Source: Flagellimonas meridianipacifica
GTDB taxonomy: Bacteria; Bacteroidota; Bacteroidia; Flavobacteriales; Flavobacteriaceae
Reading direction: 5' to 3'
DNA: 64,000 nucleotides
Assembly: GCF_003001695.1 (NCBI RefSeq)
Contig: NZ_PVYX01000002.1
Span: 1 to 64,000 of the forward strand
Part shown: positions 55,406 through 64,000 of the stretch, one piece after another
Position numbering within the stretch: the first letter of the stretch is position 1
Layout: each line of letters opens with the position of its first letter
The notes under the pieces: generated by a model
The model's input: only the letters and a program-made list of their open reading frames with translations
Databases searched by the model: none
What the model was told of the DNA's origin: nothing
Translations under genes and position numbers: made by a program

Positions 55406-56293
55406 CTACTTTGAACAGCTTATCAGATAATATCCAAAACTTTTCATGTGTAAACCGGATAGTAATGCATAAAAAGAACCTTTTAGATTATGCAAACTTT
55501 CTTTCTTTAAAACTTTGTTTCTAAAAAGTTTTTTAAAAACGAAACCTAATATGGCAAAAGGCACATGCAATACGGATGGTGCGACCCTAAATGAAATGTC
55601 TTCGGCCTTTATTTCTTTAAATCCAACTAGTTTAAGTTCGCGAACTACCTGATGTATATTACCTAATCTTTCCAAGCTCCAGTGATTACATAATTTTCTA
55701 TAAGCCATTAGACTTCCAGGACAGAGTTCATCTGCTTCTTTTTTCAAAAAGGCATCTGCAATTACCAATTTCCCTCTGGGCTTTAAGGTGCGATATGCCT
55801 CTTTAAACGCTGAAATATGGTGGCCCGAGTGACAAAAACTTTCAATGGCCACGACACCATCAGCAGCGTCAGAAGGTAAAGAAGTATTGTTATAGTTCTG
55901 TTTTAGAATGACTCCGTTCATTGAGTTTAAAAGCCTATTGCCTTCTTTAACTTGAAAATCTGATAAGGTAACCCCAATGGCCGAAAGTTTTGGTCTTTTC
56001 TTTAGCGCATATCTCATGGTACCACCCATTCCGCAACCTAAATCCAACAAGAGACCCTTTTCGTTATCAAGATTCAACCTGTTTAAAACCTGCTTGTTCA
56101 TTTCATTGAGCATTTGGTCTCTTTTGAATGGATTTGTTCTAGAAAAATCATAGTAGCCAAAATGCATGTTGAAATCTTTGCTCCAGAATTGATAATCTTC
56201 GGTAGCCTCATTATAGAAATCAACAATATCTACGTGACTTCTTAATTTTTCTTCGGTTAAATCATGTTGTTTTTCGAAAATCAAATCTTTCAT
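55406..56293 (-). CDS. SAM-dependent methyltransferase
   Basis: 295 residues from the ATG at 56293 (MKDLIFEKQHDL). Class I motif LLLDLGCGMGGTMRYA with the later ESFCHSGHH and LKPRGKLVIAD. The C-terminal third is hydrophobic (VPFAILGFVFKKLF), so a lipid or quinone substrate at the membrane is likely. It is part of a GbsR-controlled set. Confidence 0.85.
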   Translation of the reverse strand: MKDLIFEKQHDLTEEKLRSHVDIVDFYNEATEDYQFWSKDFNMHFGYYDFSRTNPFKRDQMLNEMNKQVLNRLNLDNEKGLLLDLGCGMGGTMRYALKKRPKLSAIGVTLSDFQVKEGNRLLNSMNGVILKQNYNNTSLPSDAADGVVAIESFCHSGHHISAFKEAYRTLKPRGKLVIADAFLKKEADELCPGSLMAYRKLCNHWSLERLGNIHQVVRELKLVGFKEIKAEDISFRVAPSVLHVPFAILGFVFKKLFRNKVLKKESLHNLKGSFYALLSGLHMKSFGYYLISCSK

Positions 56294-56304
56294 AACTATA
56301 ACTT

Positions 56305-56745
56305 TTAAGAATTTGAATAAATCAGGCAATTATTGATGAGCAACCAAGAAAATACCACTGCAAACAGCACAAATAGGGTATTCATAAGATAGCTTCCTAC
56401 TTTGAAGAGGGGTTTTTGAGGTATAGTATACATGGGATAATAGGCGATTTGTGTTGCGACCTTACCTACCCAGTACGCTGCGACAAGCCCCGTTAAAGCA
56501 ATGGAGAGCCGTGTGCCGCTCTGTAAATCTTCTGCAAGGAGAATTGCGATACAGCCAAAAGAAAAATTGAGTCCTTGAATATAGTGACCATAGGTTTTGG
56601 CTATTTCTTGATTTAGAGGTTTCAGTTGTTTTACATCCGTATACCAATCAAATACCTTATGCCGTATATAAGGATAAATGAGAGCTGTGAATATTTGACC
56701 TATTCCGCCCAGAATAATCAGCCATTGTGGAGTTTCATAGTTCAT
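56305..56745 (-). CDS. Small membrane protein of unknown function
   Basis: 146 residues with about four membrane helices. Precedes the methyltransferase by 11 bases and follows a GbsR operator-like palindrome. No family that I recognise. Confidence 0.75.
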   Translation of the reverse strand: MNYETPQWLIILGGIGQIFTALIYPYIRHKVFDWYTDVKQLKPLNQEIAKTYGHYIQGLNFSFGCIAILLAEDLQSGTRLSIALTGLVAAYWVGKVATQIAYYPMYTIPQKPLFKVGSYLMNTLFVLFAVVFSWLLINNCLIYSNS

Positions 56746-56761
56746 ATTTATATTTTTAAAG

Positions 56762-56779
56762 TTTCAGAAAATATTGAAA
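56762..56779. promoter_or_regulatory. GbsR-type operator candidate 2
   Basis: TTTCA-N8-TGAAA palindrome, 17 bases upstream of the membrane-protein start codon. In a 24-base alignment it matches the palindrome ahead of the regulator gene at 20 positions. Confidence 0.65.
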
Positions 56780-56795
56780 GTATGTATTAAAAAAA

Positions 56796-57299
56796 TTACT
56801 TAATGATTTTTAGTAGCGTTGAGCTTACCCAGTTTTGTTTATGATGAATGGCCTTGTTCAAAAGTGAATCAGCTGTTTTGGCCAAATCATGTAAGGCTTT
56901 CGTTTGTTTGATGAGTTCCTTGGTTTTCTCAGTACCATCATCTTCTATTGAACTGATTTCCTTAAGGGTTTTGATAACAGGTTGAATTTCCCTGCGATTT
57001 CTTTCTTCAGCAATGATACGCGCCAATTCCTGCACATCTTTTTCCGTAGAAAAATACTCCTTGCGCTCACCGGCCCTCAATTCCTTCTTTACAATACCCC
57101 AATCAATGAGTTGGCGGACATTCATGCTTGTATTACCTCTGGAAATCTGAAGCTCCTCCATAATTTCTTCGGTGGTCAAGGATTTTGTCGAAATAAAAAG
57201 CAAAGCTTGTATTTGGGCCATGGCTTTATTGATGCCCCATAGTGTACCCAGACTACCCCAGGTACTAATGAACTTATCTTTTGCCTCTTGATATTCCAT
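56796..57299 (-). CDS. GbsR/MarR-family transcriptional regulator
   Basis: 167 residues with a winged helix (about 20-95, TTEEIMEELQISRGNTSMNVRQL) and a helical C-terminal dimer part. It is of the GbsR type, which represses choline/betaine genes in Bacillus. Operator-like palindromes are found before its own gene and before the next one. Confidence 0.93.
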   Translation of the reverse strand: MEYQEAKDKFISTWGSLGTLWGINKAMAQIQALLFISTKSLTTEEIMEELQISRGNTSMNVRQLIDWGIVKKELRAGERKEYFSTEKDVQELARIIAEERNRREIQPVIKTLKEISSIEDDGTEKTKELIKQTKALHDLAKTADSLLNKAIHHKQNWVSSTLLKIIK

Positions 57300-57303
57300 A
57301 AGA

Positions 57304-57333
57304 CAAAGATAGCATTATTTTTGTATTTTCAAA
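57304..57333 (-). promoter_or_regulatory. Promoter of the GbsR-type regulator gene
   Basis: On the minus strand TATCTTTG (57311-57304) and a TTTG 18 bases upstream match the Bacteroidota elements. The predicted start falls at or next to the ATG at 57299, so the mRNA may be leaderless. Confidence 0.6.
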
Positions 57334-57344
57334 AATTATTGAAA
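57327..57344. promoter_or_regulatory. GbsR-type operator candidate 1
   Basis: TTTCAA-N6-TTGAAA perfect palindrome that overlaps the -33 region of the regulator's promoter, consistent with autorepression. Confidence 0.65.
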
Positions 57345-57355
57345 GTTTGAAAATA

Positions 57356-59386
57356 TTATGCAGTTCGCTTTATCAACCCCGCACGCTCCAATAAAGGTTC
57401 AATTTTAGGCTCTGCCCCACGAAAACGCTTGTATAAAATCATAGGGTTTTCAGTACCTCCTCTGGAGAGTACATGGTTTTTGAATTTATCGGCAACCTCT
57501 TTGTTGAAGATGCCATTCTCCTTAAAGTAGGCAAAGGCATCGGCATCCAAAACTTCTGCCCATTTGTAGCTGTAATATCCTGAAGAATATCCCCCTTGAA
57601 AAATATGGGAAAATGCTGTGCTCATGCAGGTTTCAGGTGTATCAGGGAACAAGCGGGTCGATTCAAAAGCCTTGTTTTCATGGTCTTTTACGTTTGTAAT
57701 ATCAGATGGGTCTGCGCCATGCCATTCCATATCCAAAAATCCGAAACTCAGTTGGCGCAACGTGGCCATTCCTTCATGAAAAGTAGAAGAATCCTTTATT
57801 TTTTGAACCAATTCCATTGGAATCAGTTCTCTCGTTTCATAATGATGTGCGAACAGTTCCAAAGCCTCCTTCTCATAACACCAGTTTTCCATTACCTGAC
57901 TGGGTAGTTCTACAAAATCCCAATACACTGAAGTTCCAGAGAGGGTTGGGTAAGTGGTGTTGGCCAACATTCCATGCAAAGCATGCCCGAATTCATGGAA
58001 GAGTGTAGTTACTTCATTAAACGTGAGCAAAGAAGGTTTGGTTTCGGTCGGTTTTGTGAAATTACAGACGTTTGAAATATGTGGTCTGCTATTTTCCCCG
58101 TTTAGGATGTATTGGGATTTATAGGAAGTCATCCATGCACCACCCCGTTTTCCTGGCCTAGGATGAAAATCTGCATAAAAAAGTGAGACCAAATTATCAT
58201 TGCTATCGTAAACTTCATAGGTTTTTACTTCTTCATGGTATTTTTCAATAGTAAATACTTCCTTGAAGTTGAGGTCAAATAGCTTTTCAGCCACTTTGAA
58301 AACACCATCAATTACATTTTCCAATTTGAAATAGGGCTTCAGTTTTTCATCATCCAAATCGAATCTCTCTTGTTTCAACTTTTCGGCGTAATACGCACTG
58401 TCCCATTTTTCCAGCCGTTCAATACCATCCAATTTTTTGGCAAATGCCTCCAGTTCAGCAAACTCCTTTTCAGCGGCTGGCTTAGCTTTTTCCAAAAGTT
58501 CATTTAAAAAGTCGAGTACTTTTTGGGGTGTCTCGGCCATACGTTCTTCCAAAACAAAATGTGCATGGGACTCATAGCCCAACAGATTGGCCCTCTCATG
58601 TCGCAGATTCACAATTTTTAGCACGTTTTGCTGATTATCCAGTTCATCTTCATGAAAACCTTTACTTCCAAAAGCTAAAGAAAGTTCCTTTCTCAATGCT
58701 CTGTTCTCAGCATATTTCATGAAAGGGATGTAGCTTGGATAATCCAAAGTCACCAGCCAACCCTCTTTCTCTTTTGATTTAGCTAATTGCGCTGCGGCTT
58801 CTTTGGCACCTTCGGGAAGTCCTTTTAGCTGTTCCTCTTCCGCTAGGTGCATTTCATATTTGTTGGTTTCCGCCAATACGTTTTCTCCAAACTTTAGTTT
58901 GAGCTGGGCCAATTCCTTATCAATCTCCCGCAGTCTTTTTTTGTCTTCTTCATCCAAATTGGCTCCATTGCGACTAAAACTTTTGTATCGCTTTTCCAAG
59001 AGTGTTTTCTCTTCTTCAGAAAGCTCTAGGGAATTATGTTGTTCATATACCGTTTTAATCCTATCGAAGAGAGCTTCATTAAGGGTGATGTCATTACTAA
59101 ACTCTGATAACAGAGGAGAAATCTCCTGAGCAATTCTTTGGATTTCCTCATTGGTTTCTGCTGAGTTGAGGTTGAAAAACAAGCTAGAAATCCTATCTAG
59201 CTGCTGACCAGAAAAATCCAATGCCATCAAGGTGTTTTCGAAGGAAGGAGGTTCTGGATTTTGAGTGATTTGGTCGATTTCCTGTCTTGCACTTTCAATT
59301 GCCTGAAGAAAAGCGGGTTTAAAATGTTCGTTTTCTATTTGCTCAAAGGGAGCTTTATCGAAAGGGGATAATAAGGGGTTGCTCAT
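57356..59386 (-). CDS. M3-family metallopeptidase
   Basis: 676 residues, the size of oligopeptidase A/Dcp. Zinc motif LFHEFGHALHG near residue 465 and the third ligand in ELPSQVMENW. No signal peptide, so it is likely cytosolic and degrades peptides. Confidence 0.95.
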   Translation of the reverse strand: MSNPLLSPFDKAPFEQIENEHFKPAFLQAIESARQEIDQITQNPEPPSFENTLMALDFSGQQLDRISSLFFNLNSAETNEEIQRIAQEISPLLSEFSNDITLNEALFDRIKTVYEQHNSLELSEEEKTLLEKRYKSFSRNGANLDEEDKKRLREIDKELAQLKLKFGENVLAETNKYEMHLAEEEQLKGLPEGAKEAAAQLAKSKEKEGWLVTLDYPSYIPFMKYAENRALRKELSLAFGSKGFHEDELDNQQNVLKIVNLRHERANLLGYESHAHFVLEERMAETPQKVLDFLNELLEKAKPAAEKEFAELEAFAKKLDGIERLEKWDSAYYAEKLKQERFDLDDEKLKPYFKLENVIDGVFKVAEKLFDLNFKEVFTIEKYHEEVKTYEVYDSNDNLVSLFYADFHPRPGKRGGAWMTSYKSQYILNGENSRPHISNVCNFTKPTETKPSLLTFNEVTTLFHEFGHALHGMLANTTYPTLSGTSVYWDFVELPSQVMENWCYEKEALELFAHHYETRELIPMELVQKIKDSSTFHEGMATLRQLSFGFLDMEWHGADPSDITNVKDHENKAFESTRLFPDTPETCMSTAFSHIFQGGYSSGYYSYKWAEVLDADAFAYFKENGIFNKEVADKFKNHVLSRGGTENPMILYKRFRGAEPKIEPLLERAGLIKRTA

Positions 59387-59435
59387 TAAAAAATTTTATA
59401 GGGAATAGTTCTCAATCGCAATGAAACTGGCAATT

Positions 59436-59927
59436 CTATTTTTTGTTTTTTACTTCTTCTGCGCCTTTGATGACTTTTTCTTTAAGGCCTTGTTTGTAGA
59501 CTTCAATTTTATCTAGTACACACTTGTCCGATGATCCAATAATTTGTGCAGCAAGTATCCCTGCATTTTTTGCACCATTCAGGGCAACTGTGGCAACTGG
59601 AACACCTCCCGGCATTTGAAGAATGGAGAGTACCGAGTCCCATCCATCAATGGAATTGCTGCTTTTTACGGGCACACCTATTACTGGAAGAGGTGACAAA
59701 GAGGCCACCATACCCGGAAGATGCGCAGCACCCCCTGCACCAGCAATGATTACAGAATAGCCGTTCTTGTGGGCGTTCTTTCCAAAATCAAATAGTTTTT
59801 CAGGGGTTCTATGGGCAGAAACAATATCCACATCTACTGGAATATCAAACCCTTTCAGGATTTCTACAGCGTCTTGCATTACAGGAAGGTCACTGGTGCT
59901 TCCCATGATTACGGCTACTTTGCTCAT
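59436..59927 (-). CDS. purE: N5-carboxyaminoimidazole ribonucleotide mutase
   Basis: 163 residues. Substrate loop GSTSDLP (9-15) and SAHRTP (38-43). It converts N5-CAIR to CAIR in purine synthesis. It starts 3 bases after the purK stop. Confidence 0.96.
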   Translation of the reverse strand: MSKVAVIMGSTSDLPVMQDAVEILKGFDIPVDVDIVSAHRTPEKLFDFGKNAHKNGYSVIIAGAGGAAHLPGMVASLSPLPVIGVPVKSSNSIDGWDSVLSILQMPGGVPVATVALNGAKNAGILAAQIIGSSDKCVLDKIEVYKQGLKEKVIKGAEEVKNKK

Positions 59928-59930
59928 ATA

Positions 59931-61085
59931 TTATTGACTTACCACTTTAATTAATTCTTTTACTTCTTGTGCCTTGGCCCTGGCTTTGGACATGTCTTTG
60001 TCTACAATAGTAACATGACCCATTTTCCGAAACGGGCGTGTCTGCTTTTTACCATACACGTGGGGGGTAACCCCTTCCATTTTCAAAATCTCATTCATAT
60101 TCTGATAAATAACGTGCCCGGTATGTCCCTCTGCACCCACAAGATTAACCATTACTCCTGCTACCTTACTATCTGTTTTTCCCAAGGGCAGACCCAAAAT
60201 GGCTCTTATGTGTTGCTCAAATTGATTGGTATAACTTCCTTCAATGCTGTAATGACCACTATTATGGGGTCTTGGAGCCACTTCGTTTACCAAAATTTCA
60301 TCATCTTGGGTTTGGAACATTTCCACGGCCAAAAGGCCTACATGCTCCATTTGTTTGGATACTTTTAAAGCGACTTCTCTAGCTTTTTCAGCAACTTGAT
60401 TATCGATTCTTGCTGGACAAATTACGTATTCCACTTGATTGGCCTCGGGATGAAACTCCATTTCCACAACAGGATACGTTTGAATGTGACCTTCCGCATT
60501 TCTAGCTACGATTACGGCAAGCTCATTTTTAAAATCTATCAACCGCTCGGCAATACATTCTACATTGGGCAATTCTTTTAAATCATCAAGCTGACGTACA
60601 ATCTTCACTCCTTGTCCATCGTACCCAAACTGGGCACTTTTCCATACAAAAGGTAACTGCAGTCCTCCTTTAGAAATACTATCCGCAATTTCCGAAGTGT
60701 ATGCAAATCGCGTAAAAGGTGAAGTGGGAATACTATGATCTACATAAAACAACTTCTGGTTTGCCTTGTTTTGTATAGTACGGAGCGTATGGGATGAAGG
60801 ATAAACGGTTATGCCATCCTCTTCCAATTTTTCAAGCGCATCTACATTTACATTCTCTATTTCTATGGTGAGGACGTCCACATCCTTTCCGAATGCACAA
60901 ACGGTATCAAAATCCATTAAATCCCCTTGAACAAATTCATTACAGGCAATTTTGCACGGAGCTTCGGGAGAAGGGTCCATTACCTTGGTTTGAATGTCCC
61001 ATTTACGGGTTTCGTATAGCAACATTTTGCCCAATTGTCCACCGCCCAAAATACCTAATTTAAAGTTTGAAGAGAAAAAATGCAT
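59931..61085 (-). CDS. purK: N5-carboxyaminoimidazole ribonucleotide synthase
   Basis: 384 residues from the ATG at 61085. ATP-grasp fold with LGILGGGQLGKML at the start, VNEVAPRPHNSGHYS and a late CAIR-synthase domain. It makes N5-CAIR from AIR, ATP and bicarbonate. Operon with purE; divergent from the HPRT-Adk gene. Confidence 0.95.
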   Translation of the reverse strand: MHFFSSNFKLGILGGGQLGKMLLYETRKWDIQTKVMDPSPEAPCKIACNEFVQGDLMDFDTVCAFGKDVDVLTIEIENVNVDALEKLEEDGITVYPSSHTLRTIQNKANQKLFYVDHSIPTSPFTRFAYTSEIADSISKGGLQLPFVWKSAQFGYDGQGVKIVRQLDDLKELPNVECIAERLIDFKNELAVIVARNAEGHIQTYPVVEMEFHPEANQVEYVICPARIDNQVAEKAREVALKVSKQMEHVGLLAVEMFQTQDDEILVNEVAPRPHNSGHYSIEGSYTNQFEQHIRAILGLPLGKTDSKVAGVMVNLVGAEGHTGHVIYQNMNEILKMEGVTPHVYGKKQTRPFRKMGHVTIVDKDMSKARAKAQEVKELIKVVSQ

Positions 61086-61142
61086 TGACTTCTTATTCGA
61101 ATGGAAGCAAAAATACGTCAATTCATGAAAGCGGTAAAAGCC

Positions 61143-61176
61143 TTGGCCAGAAAGACCTCATAAAATGTTATCTTTG
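61143..61176 (+). promoter_or_regulatory. Promoter of the HPRT-Adk gene
   Basis: TATCTTTG at 61169-61176 fits the -7 element; a TTG at 61143-61145 may serve as a weak -33 with a long spacer. Confidence 0.45.
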
Positions 61177-61203
61177 CCAACCTGATAAAAACTAACCATA
61201 GCT

Positions 61204-62313
61204 TTGATTAGACTTCACGACAAGTACTTCAAACCCTTTTTAAGAGAAGCTCAGATTCTGGAAGCTATTGATAAGATTGCCCATCAAATAGCGGAAGATT
61301 ATAAGGATAAGGTACCTGTTTTTGTGGGTGTGCTCAATGGGGCTTTTATGTTTGTTGCCGATTTTTTGAAGGCCTATCCACATCCTTGTGAAGTATCTTT
61401 TGTTCGTTTGAGTTCATATCAGGGGTTGACATCTACAGGTATTGTGGAAAGCCTATTGGACATTCCTGAGGATGTTGATGGGAAAAGTGTCATTATTCTT
61501 GAAGATGTTATTGACACCGGAAGAACCTTAAAACAGTTGGTGCATCTATTTTCAAATACCAATGTAAAAGAGTTTAAAATTGCCTCTCTTTTTTACAAAC
61601 CTGAAGTATATAATGGAGAATATACAATCGACTATGTAGGTTTGGAAATCCCGGATAACTTTATTGTAGGATATGGATTGGATTACAATGAATTGGGGCG
61701 TAATTTAAGGGAAATATATCAACTTAATGAATCACATATGATTAACCTAGTGCTATTCGGAAAGCCAGGAGCTGGAAAAGGAACCCAAGCCGGATTTTTA
61801 AAAGAAAAATACAACCTAAAACATATTTCCACTGGGGATGTTTTTCGTTACAACATGAAGAATGGTACCGAATTGGGAAAGCTCGCCAAGTCTTATATTG
61901 ATAGAGGGGATTTGGTGCCCGATGAAGTCACCATTGATATGTTAAAGGACGAAGTGGAGAAAAACCCTGAGGCTGGAGGATTCATTTTTGACGGATTCCC
62001 AAGAACCGCAGCACAGGCCGAAGCATTGGATAATTTCCTTGAGTCCAAGGACATGCAAGTGGATGCTACCATTGCACTCGAAGCAGAAGATGATATTTTG
62101 GTGGCCCGCTTGTTGGAACGTGGAAAGGAAAGTGGACGTTCAGATGACCAAGATGAAGATAAAATCCGAAATCGTTTTGACGAATACAATGCGAAAACAG
62201 CCCCCTTGCGCGCCTACTACGAAAAACAAGGAAAGTTTCATTCGGTCAATGGAATCGGTGAGATTTCGGAAATCACAGAGCGTTTGGGCAAAGTGATTGA
62301 TTCATTGGAGTAA
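61204..62313 (+). CDS. Fusion of hypoxanthine phosphoribosyltransferase and adenylate kinase
   Basis: 369 residues from a TTG start. Residues 1-178 are a phosphoribosyltransferase with the PRPP loop IILEDVIDTGRTL (about 97-109), for purine salvage. Residues 179-369 are a short-LID adenylate kinase with the ATP loop GKPGAGKGT (186-194) and FDGFPRT. The second part begins with its own Met179 (61738), the normal start of stand-alone Adk. obgE follows after 33 bases. Confidence 0.94.
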   Translation: MIRLHDKYFKPFLREAQILEAIDKIAHQIAEDYKDKVPVFVGVLNGAFMFVADFLKAYPHPCEVSFVRLSSYQGLTSTGIVESLLDIPEDVDGKSVIILEDVIDTGRTLKQLVHLFSNTNVKEFKIASLFYKPEVYNGEYTIDYVGLEIPDNFIVGYGLDYNELGRNLREIYQLNESHMINLVLFGKPGAGKGTQAGFLKEKYNLKHISTGDVFRYNMKNGTELGKLAKSYIDRGDLVPDEVTIDMLKDEVEKNPEAGGFIFDGFPRTAAQAEALDNFLESKDMQVDATIALEAEDDILVARLLERGKESGRSDDQDEDKIRNRFDEYNAKTAPLRAYYEKQGKFHSVNGIGEISEITERLGKVIDSLE

Positions 62314-62346
62314 TTCCTAGCCTTCTTTACATTTTTTTGATATACG

Positions 62347-63348
62347 ATGACCGAGGGTAATTTTGTCGATTATGTGAAAGTGCATGTTGCCTCTGGGAAT
62401 GGGGGCAAAGGTTCTGCGCATCTACACCGTGAAAAATATGTGGCCAAGGGAGGTCCCGATGGAGGGGACGGCGGTCGTGGAGGTCATGTTATTCTGAAAG
62501 GCAACAAGAATCTTTGGACATTGATCCATTACAAATTCAAAAAGCATTTCAAAGCAGGCCATGGAGAACATGGTAGCAAAAACCGCAGCACAGGAGCGGA
62601 CGGTGAAGATGTGTATTTGGAAGTTCCTTTAGGAACAGTGGTTCGAGACACCGAAACCAATAAGGTGTTGTTTGAGATTACGGATGATCAGGAAGAAAAA
62701 ATCATTTTGGAGGGTGGTAAGGGAGGCCGAGGGAATTGGCACTTTAAAAGTCCTACCAATCAGACTCCGAGATACGCACAACCGGGAATCCCAGGGGGAG
62801 AAACCCAAGTAACCCTTGAATTAAAGGTTTTGGCTGATGTAGGTTTGGTGGGTTTTCCAAATGCTGGAAAATCAACCCTTCTATCCGTTATGACTTCGGC
62901 TAAACCCAAAATCGCGGACTACGAGTTCACCACCTTAAAACCTAATCTCGGTATTGTGCAACACCGTGATTTTTCGAGCTTTGTGATGGCCGATATTCCA
63001 GGAATTATTGAAGGGGCCGCGGAAGGAAAAGGTTTGGGACATTATTTTCTTCGACATATTGAGCGAAATGCCACCCTACTTTTTTTAATTCCTGCGGACA
63101 GCAATGACATTTCAAAGGAATATGAAATTTTGCTTGATGAATTAAGGCGCTACAACCCAGAACTTTTGGATAAAGATAGGTTAGTGGCCATATCTAAATG
63201 TGACATGCTGGATGAAGAACTAATGGCCGAAATGAAGGTGGAATTGGATAAAGACCTCAAGGGTACGCCCTATTTGTTTATTTCTTCCGTAGCTCAAATG
63301 GGGATTCAGGAGTTAAAGGATAAACTCTGGGCGCTTTTAAACGATTAA
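62347..63348 (+). CDS. obgE: Obg-family GTPase
   Basis: 333 residues. Glycine-rich Obg domain (1-158), then a G domain with [12 protein letters not shown] (G1, about 169), DIPGIIEGA (G3) and SKCDM (G4). It helps ribosome assembly and stress control. It is the usual neighbour of adk in Bacteroidota. Confidence 0.97.
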   Translation: MTEGNFVDYVKVHVASGNGGKGSAHLHREKYVAKGGPDGGDGGRGGHVILKGNKNLWTLIHYKFKKHFKAGHGEHGSKNRSTGADGEDVYLEVPLGTVVRDTETNKVLFEITDDQEEKIILEGGKGGRGNWHFKSPTNQTPRYAQPGIPGGETQVTLELKVLADVGLVGFPNAGKSTLLSVMTSAKPKIADYEFTTLKPNLGIVQHRDFSSFVMADIPGIIEGAAEGKGLGHYFLRHIERNATLLFLIPADSNDISKEYEILLDELRRYNPELLDKDRLVAISKCDMLDEELMAEMKVELDKDLKGTPYLFISSVAQMGIQELKDKLWALLND

Positions 63349-63410
63349 CCCTTACAAGATTGCTTTTAAAGGCATAGATTCAGTAACTTTAGTATATAAA
63401 TTTCAAAAGA

Positions 63411-63935
63411 ATGCGATTTGTTCTTGGGTTGGCTATTTTGATGTTGATTGTCTCTTGCAGTGCGGTAAGGGTAGACTATGATTTTGATCGTAATGTGGAT
63501 TTCTCCAAATATTCTACCTACAACTACTTTTCAGATATGGAAACCGGATTGACCCAATTGGACGAAAGAAGATTGCTTCGGGTTTTGGATTCCACCTTGA
63601 AAACAAAAGGCTATCAATTGGCCGAAGAGCCTGACTTCTTTATTAATATTTTAAGCAATGAATTCCGTAGTGCTCCAAACAATGCTGTAGGTGTCGGTAT
63701 TGGTGGCACCGGGAGAAATGTTGGGGGTGGGGTTTCACTTGGAATACCTGTGGGGAATTCCAGTTTGCAACGCATGATTCAATTTGATTTTGTAGACGCT
63801 GATCGTGATGCGCTTTTTTGGCAGGCCTTCAGTGAAAGTGGCTATAGAGACAATGGATCTCCAAGTGTGAGGGAAGATAAACTTCGGGCTGTGGTCAAAA
63901 AAGTGTTCTCCAAGTACCCACCAGAGAAGAAATGA
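63411..63935 (+). CDS. DUF4136-family lipoprotein
   Basis: 174 residues. Lipobox MLIVSC (lipid Cys16). YDFDRNVDFSKYSTYNYF and the Gly-rich VGVGIGGTGRNVGGGV loop are DUF4136 marks. It is likely in the envelope; role unknown. Confidence 0.9.
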   Translation: MRFVLGLAILMLIVSCSAVRVDYDFDRNVDFSKYSTYNYFSDMETGLTQLDERRLLRVLDSTLKTKGYQLAEEPDFFINILSNEFRSAPNNAVGVGIGGTGRNVGGGVSLGIPVGNSSLQRMIQFDFVDADRDALFWQAFSESGYRDNGSPSVREDKLRAVVKKVFSKYPPEKK

Positions 63936-64000
63936 CTCCCGCTAAAGCTTCAGAAATTACCGCTTGTCATATTTAACTACCTGTAGGGAGTCTCCTCTCA

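Overview
The window reads as chromosomal core of a member of the Flavobacteriaceae (Bacteroidota), possibly near Muricauda/Allomuricauda or related marine genera; the genus is a guess. Reasons: a SusC/SusD pair, the gliding/type IX secretion genes gldJ and porV, a T9SS C-terminal sorting domain, several lipoproteins with acidic residues after the lipobox Cys, AraC-type regulators, an HPRT-adenylate kinase fusion, and promoters of the TTTG-N18-TAnnTTTG type. DNA is AT-rich and coding is dense. I see no phage, IS element, integrase, CRISPR array or rRNA. Calls come from reading motifs; no database search was run.

Layout. 1-5 kb: a membrane-spanning AraC/TolB/TPR regulator, a small secreted protein and a secreted beta-helix protein bound for T9SS. 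5-12.5 kb: glutamate synthase (gltD, gltB) and an acyl-CoA dehydrogenase on the minus strand. 12.8-19.3 kb (+): NhaD antiporter, an ExbB/ExbD/TonB-TolA-like energy-transduction operon, folC, tRNA-Val(UAC) and an isocitrate dehydrogenase. 19.4-21.3 kb: small membrane protein, Dps and a secreted protein. 21.4-30.7 kb (-): a lipoprotein with two lamin-tail and two spondin-like domains, tRNA-Val(GAC) behind queD, an exported protein, susD/susC and a short AraC regulator. 30.8-34.8 kb (-): DUF2452 and DCC proteins, murF, gldJ. 35.2-44.8 kb (+): porV, cdd, pdhA, E2 of pyruvate dehydrogenase, M28 peptidase, SDR, SprT-like protein, mannose-1-P guanylyltransferase, DUF389 protein. 44.8-53.5 kb: MlaF/MlaE-type ABC pair, a degenerate PafA-like protein, a KAS III/methyltransferase/glycosyltransferase set and gcvP. 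53.6-59.4 kb: UbiA-like membrane protein, an ECF sigma factor with a small partner, a GbsR-controlled methyltransferase set and an M3 peptidase. 59.4-64 kb: purE/purK, the HPRT-Adk fusion, obgE and a DUF4136 lipoprotein.

Most genes are housekeeping. The parts most worth a second look are: gldJ and porV face each other with no porU between them; a near-identical palindrome lies upstream of the GbsR-type regulator gene and again upstream of its downstream membrane-protein gene; a PafA-family protein has several metal and phosphate-binding residues replaced; the dps leader carries three stacked inverted repeats; and an uncharacterised KAS III/methyltransferase/glycosyltransferase operon.
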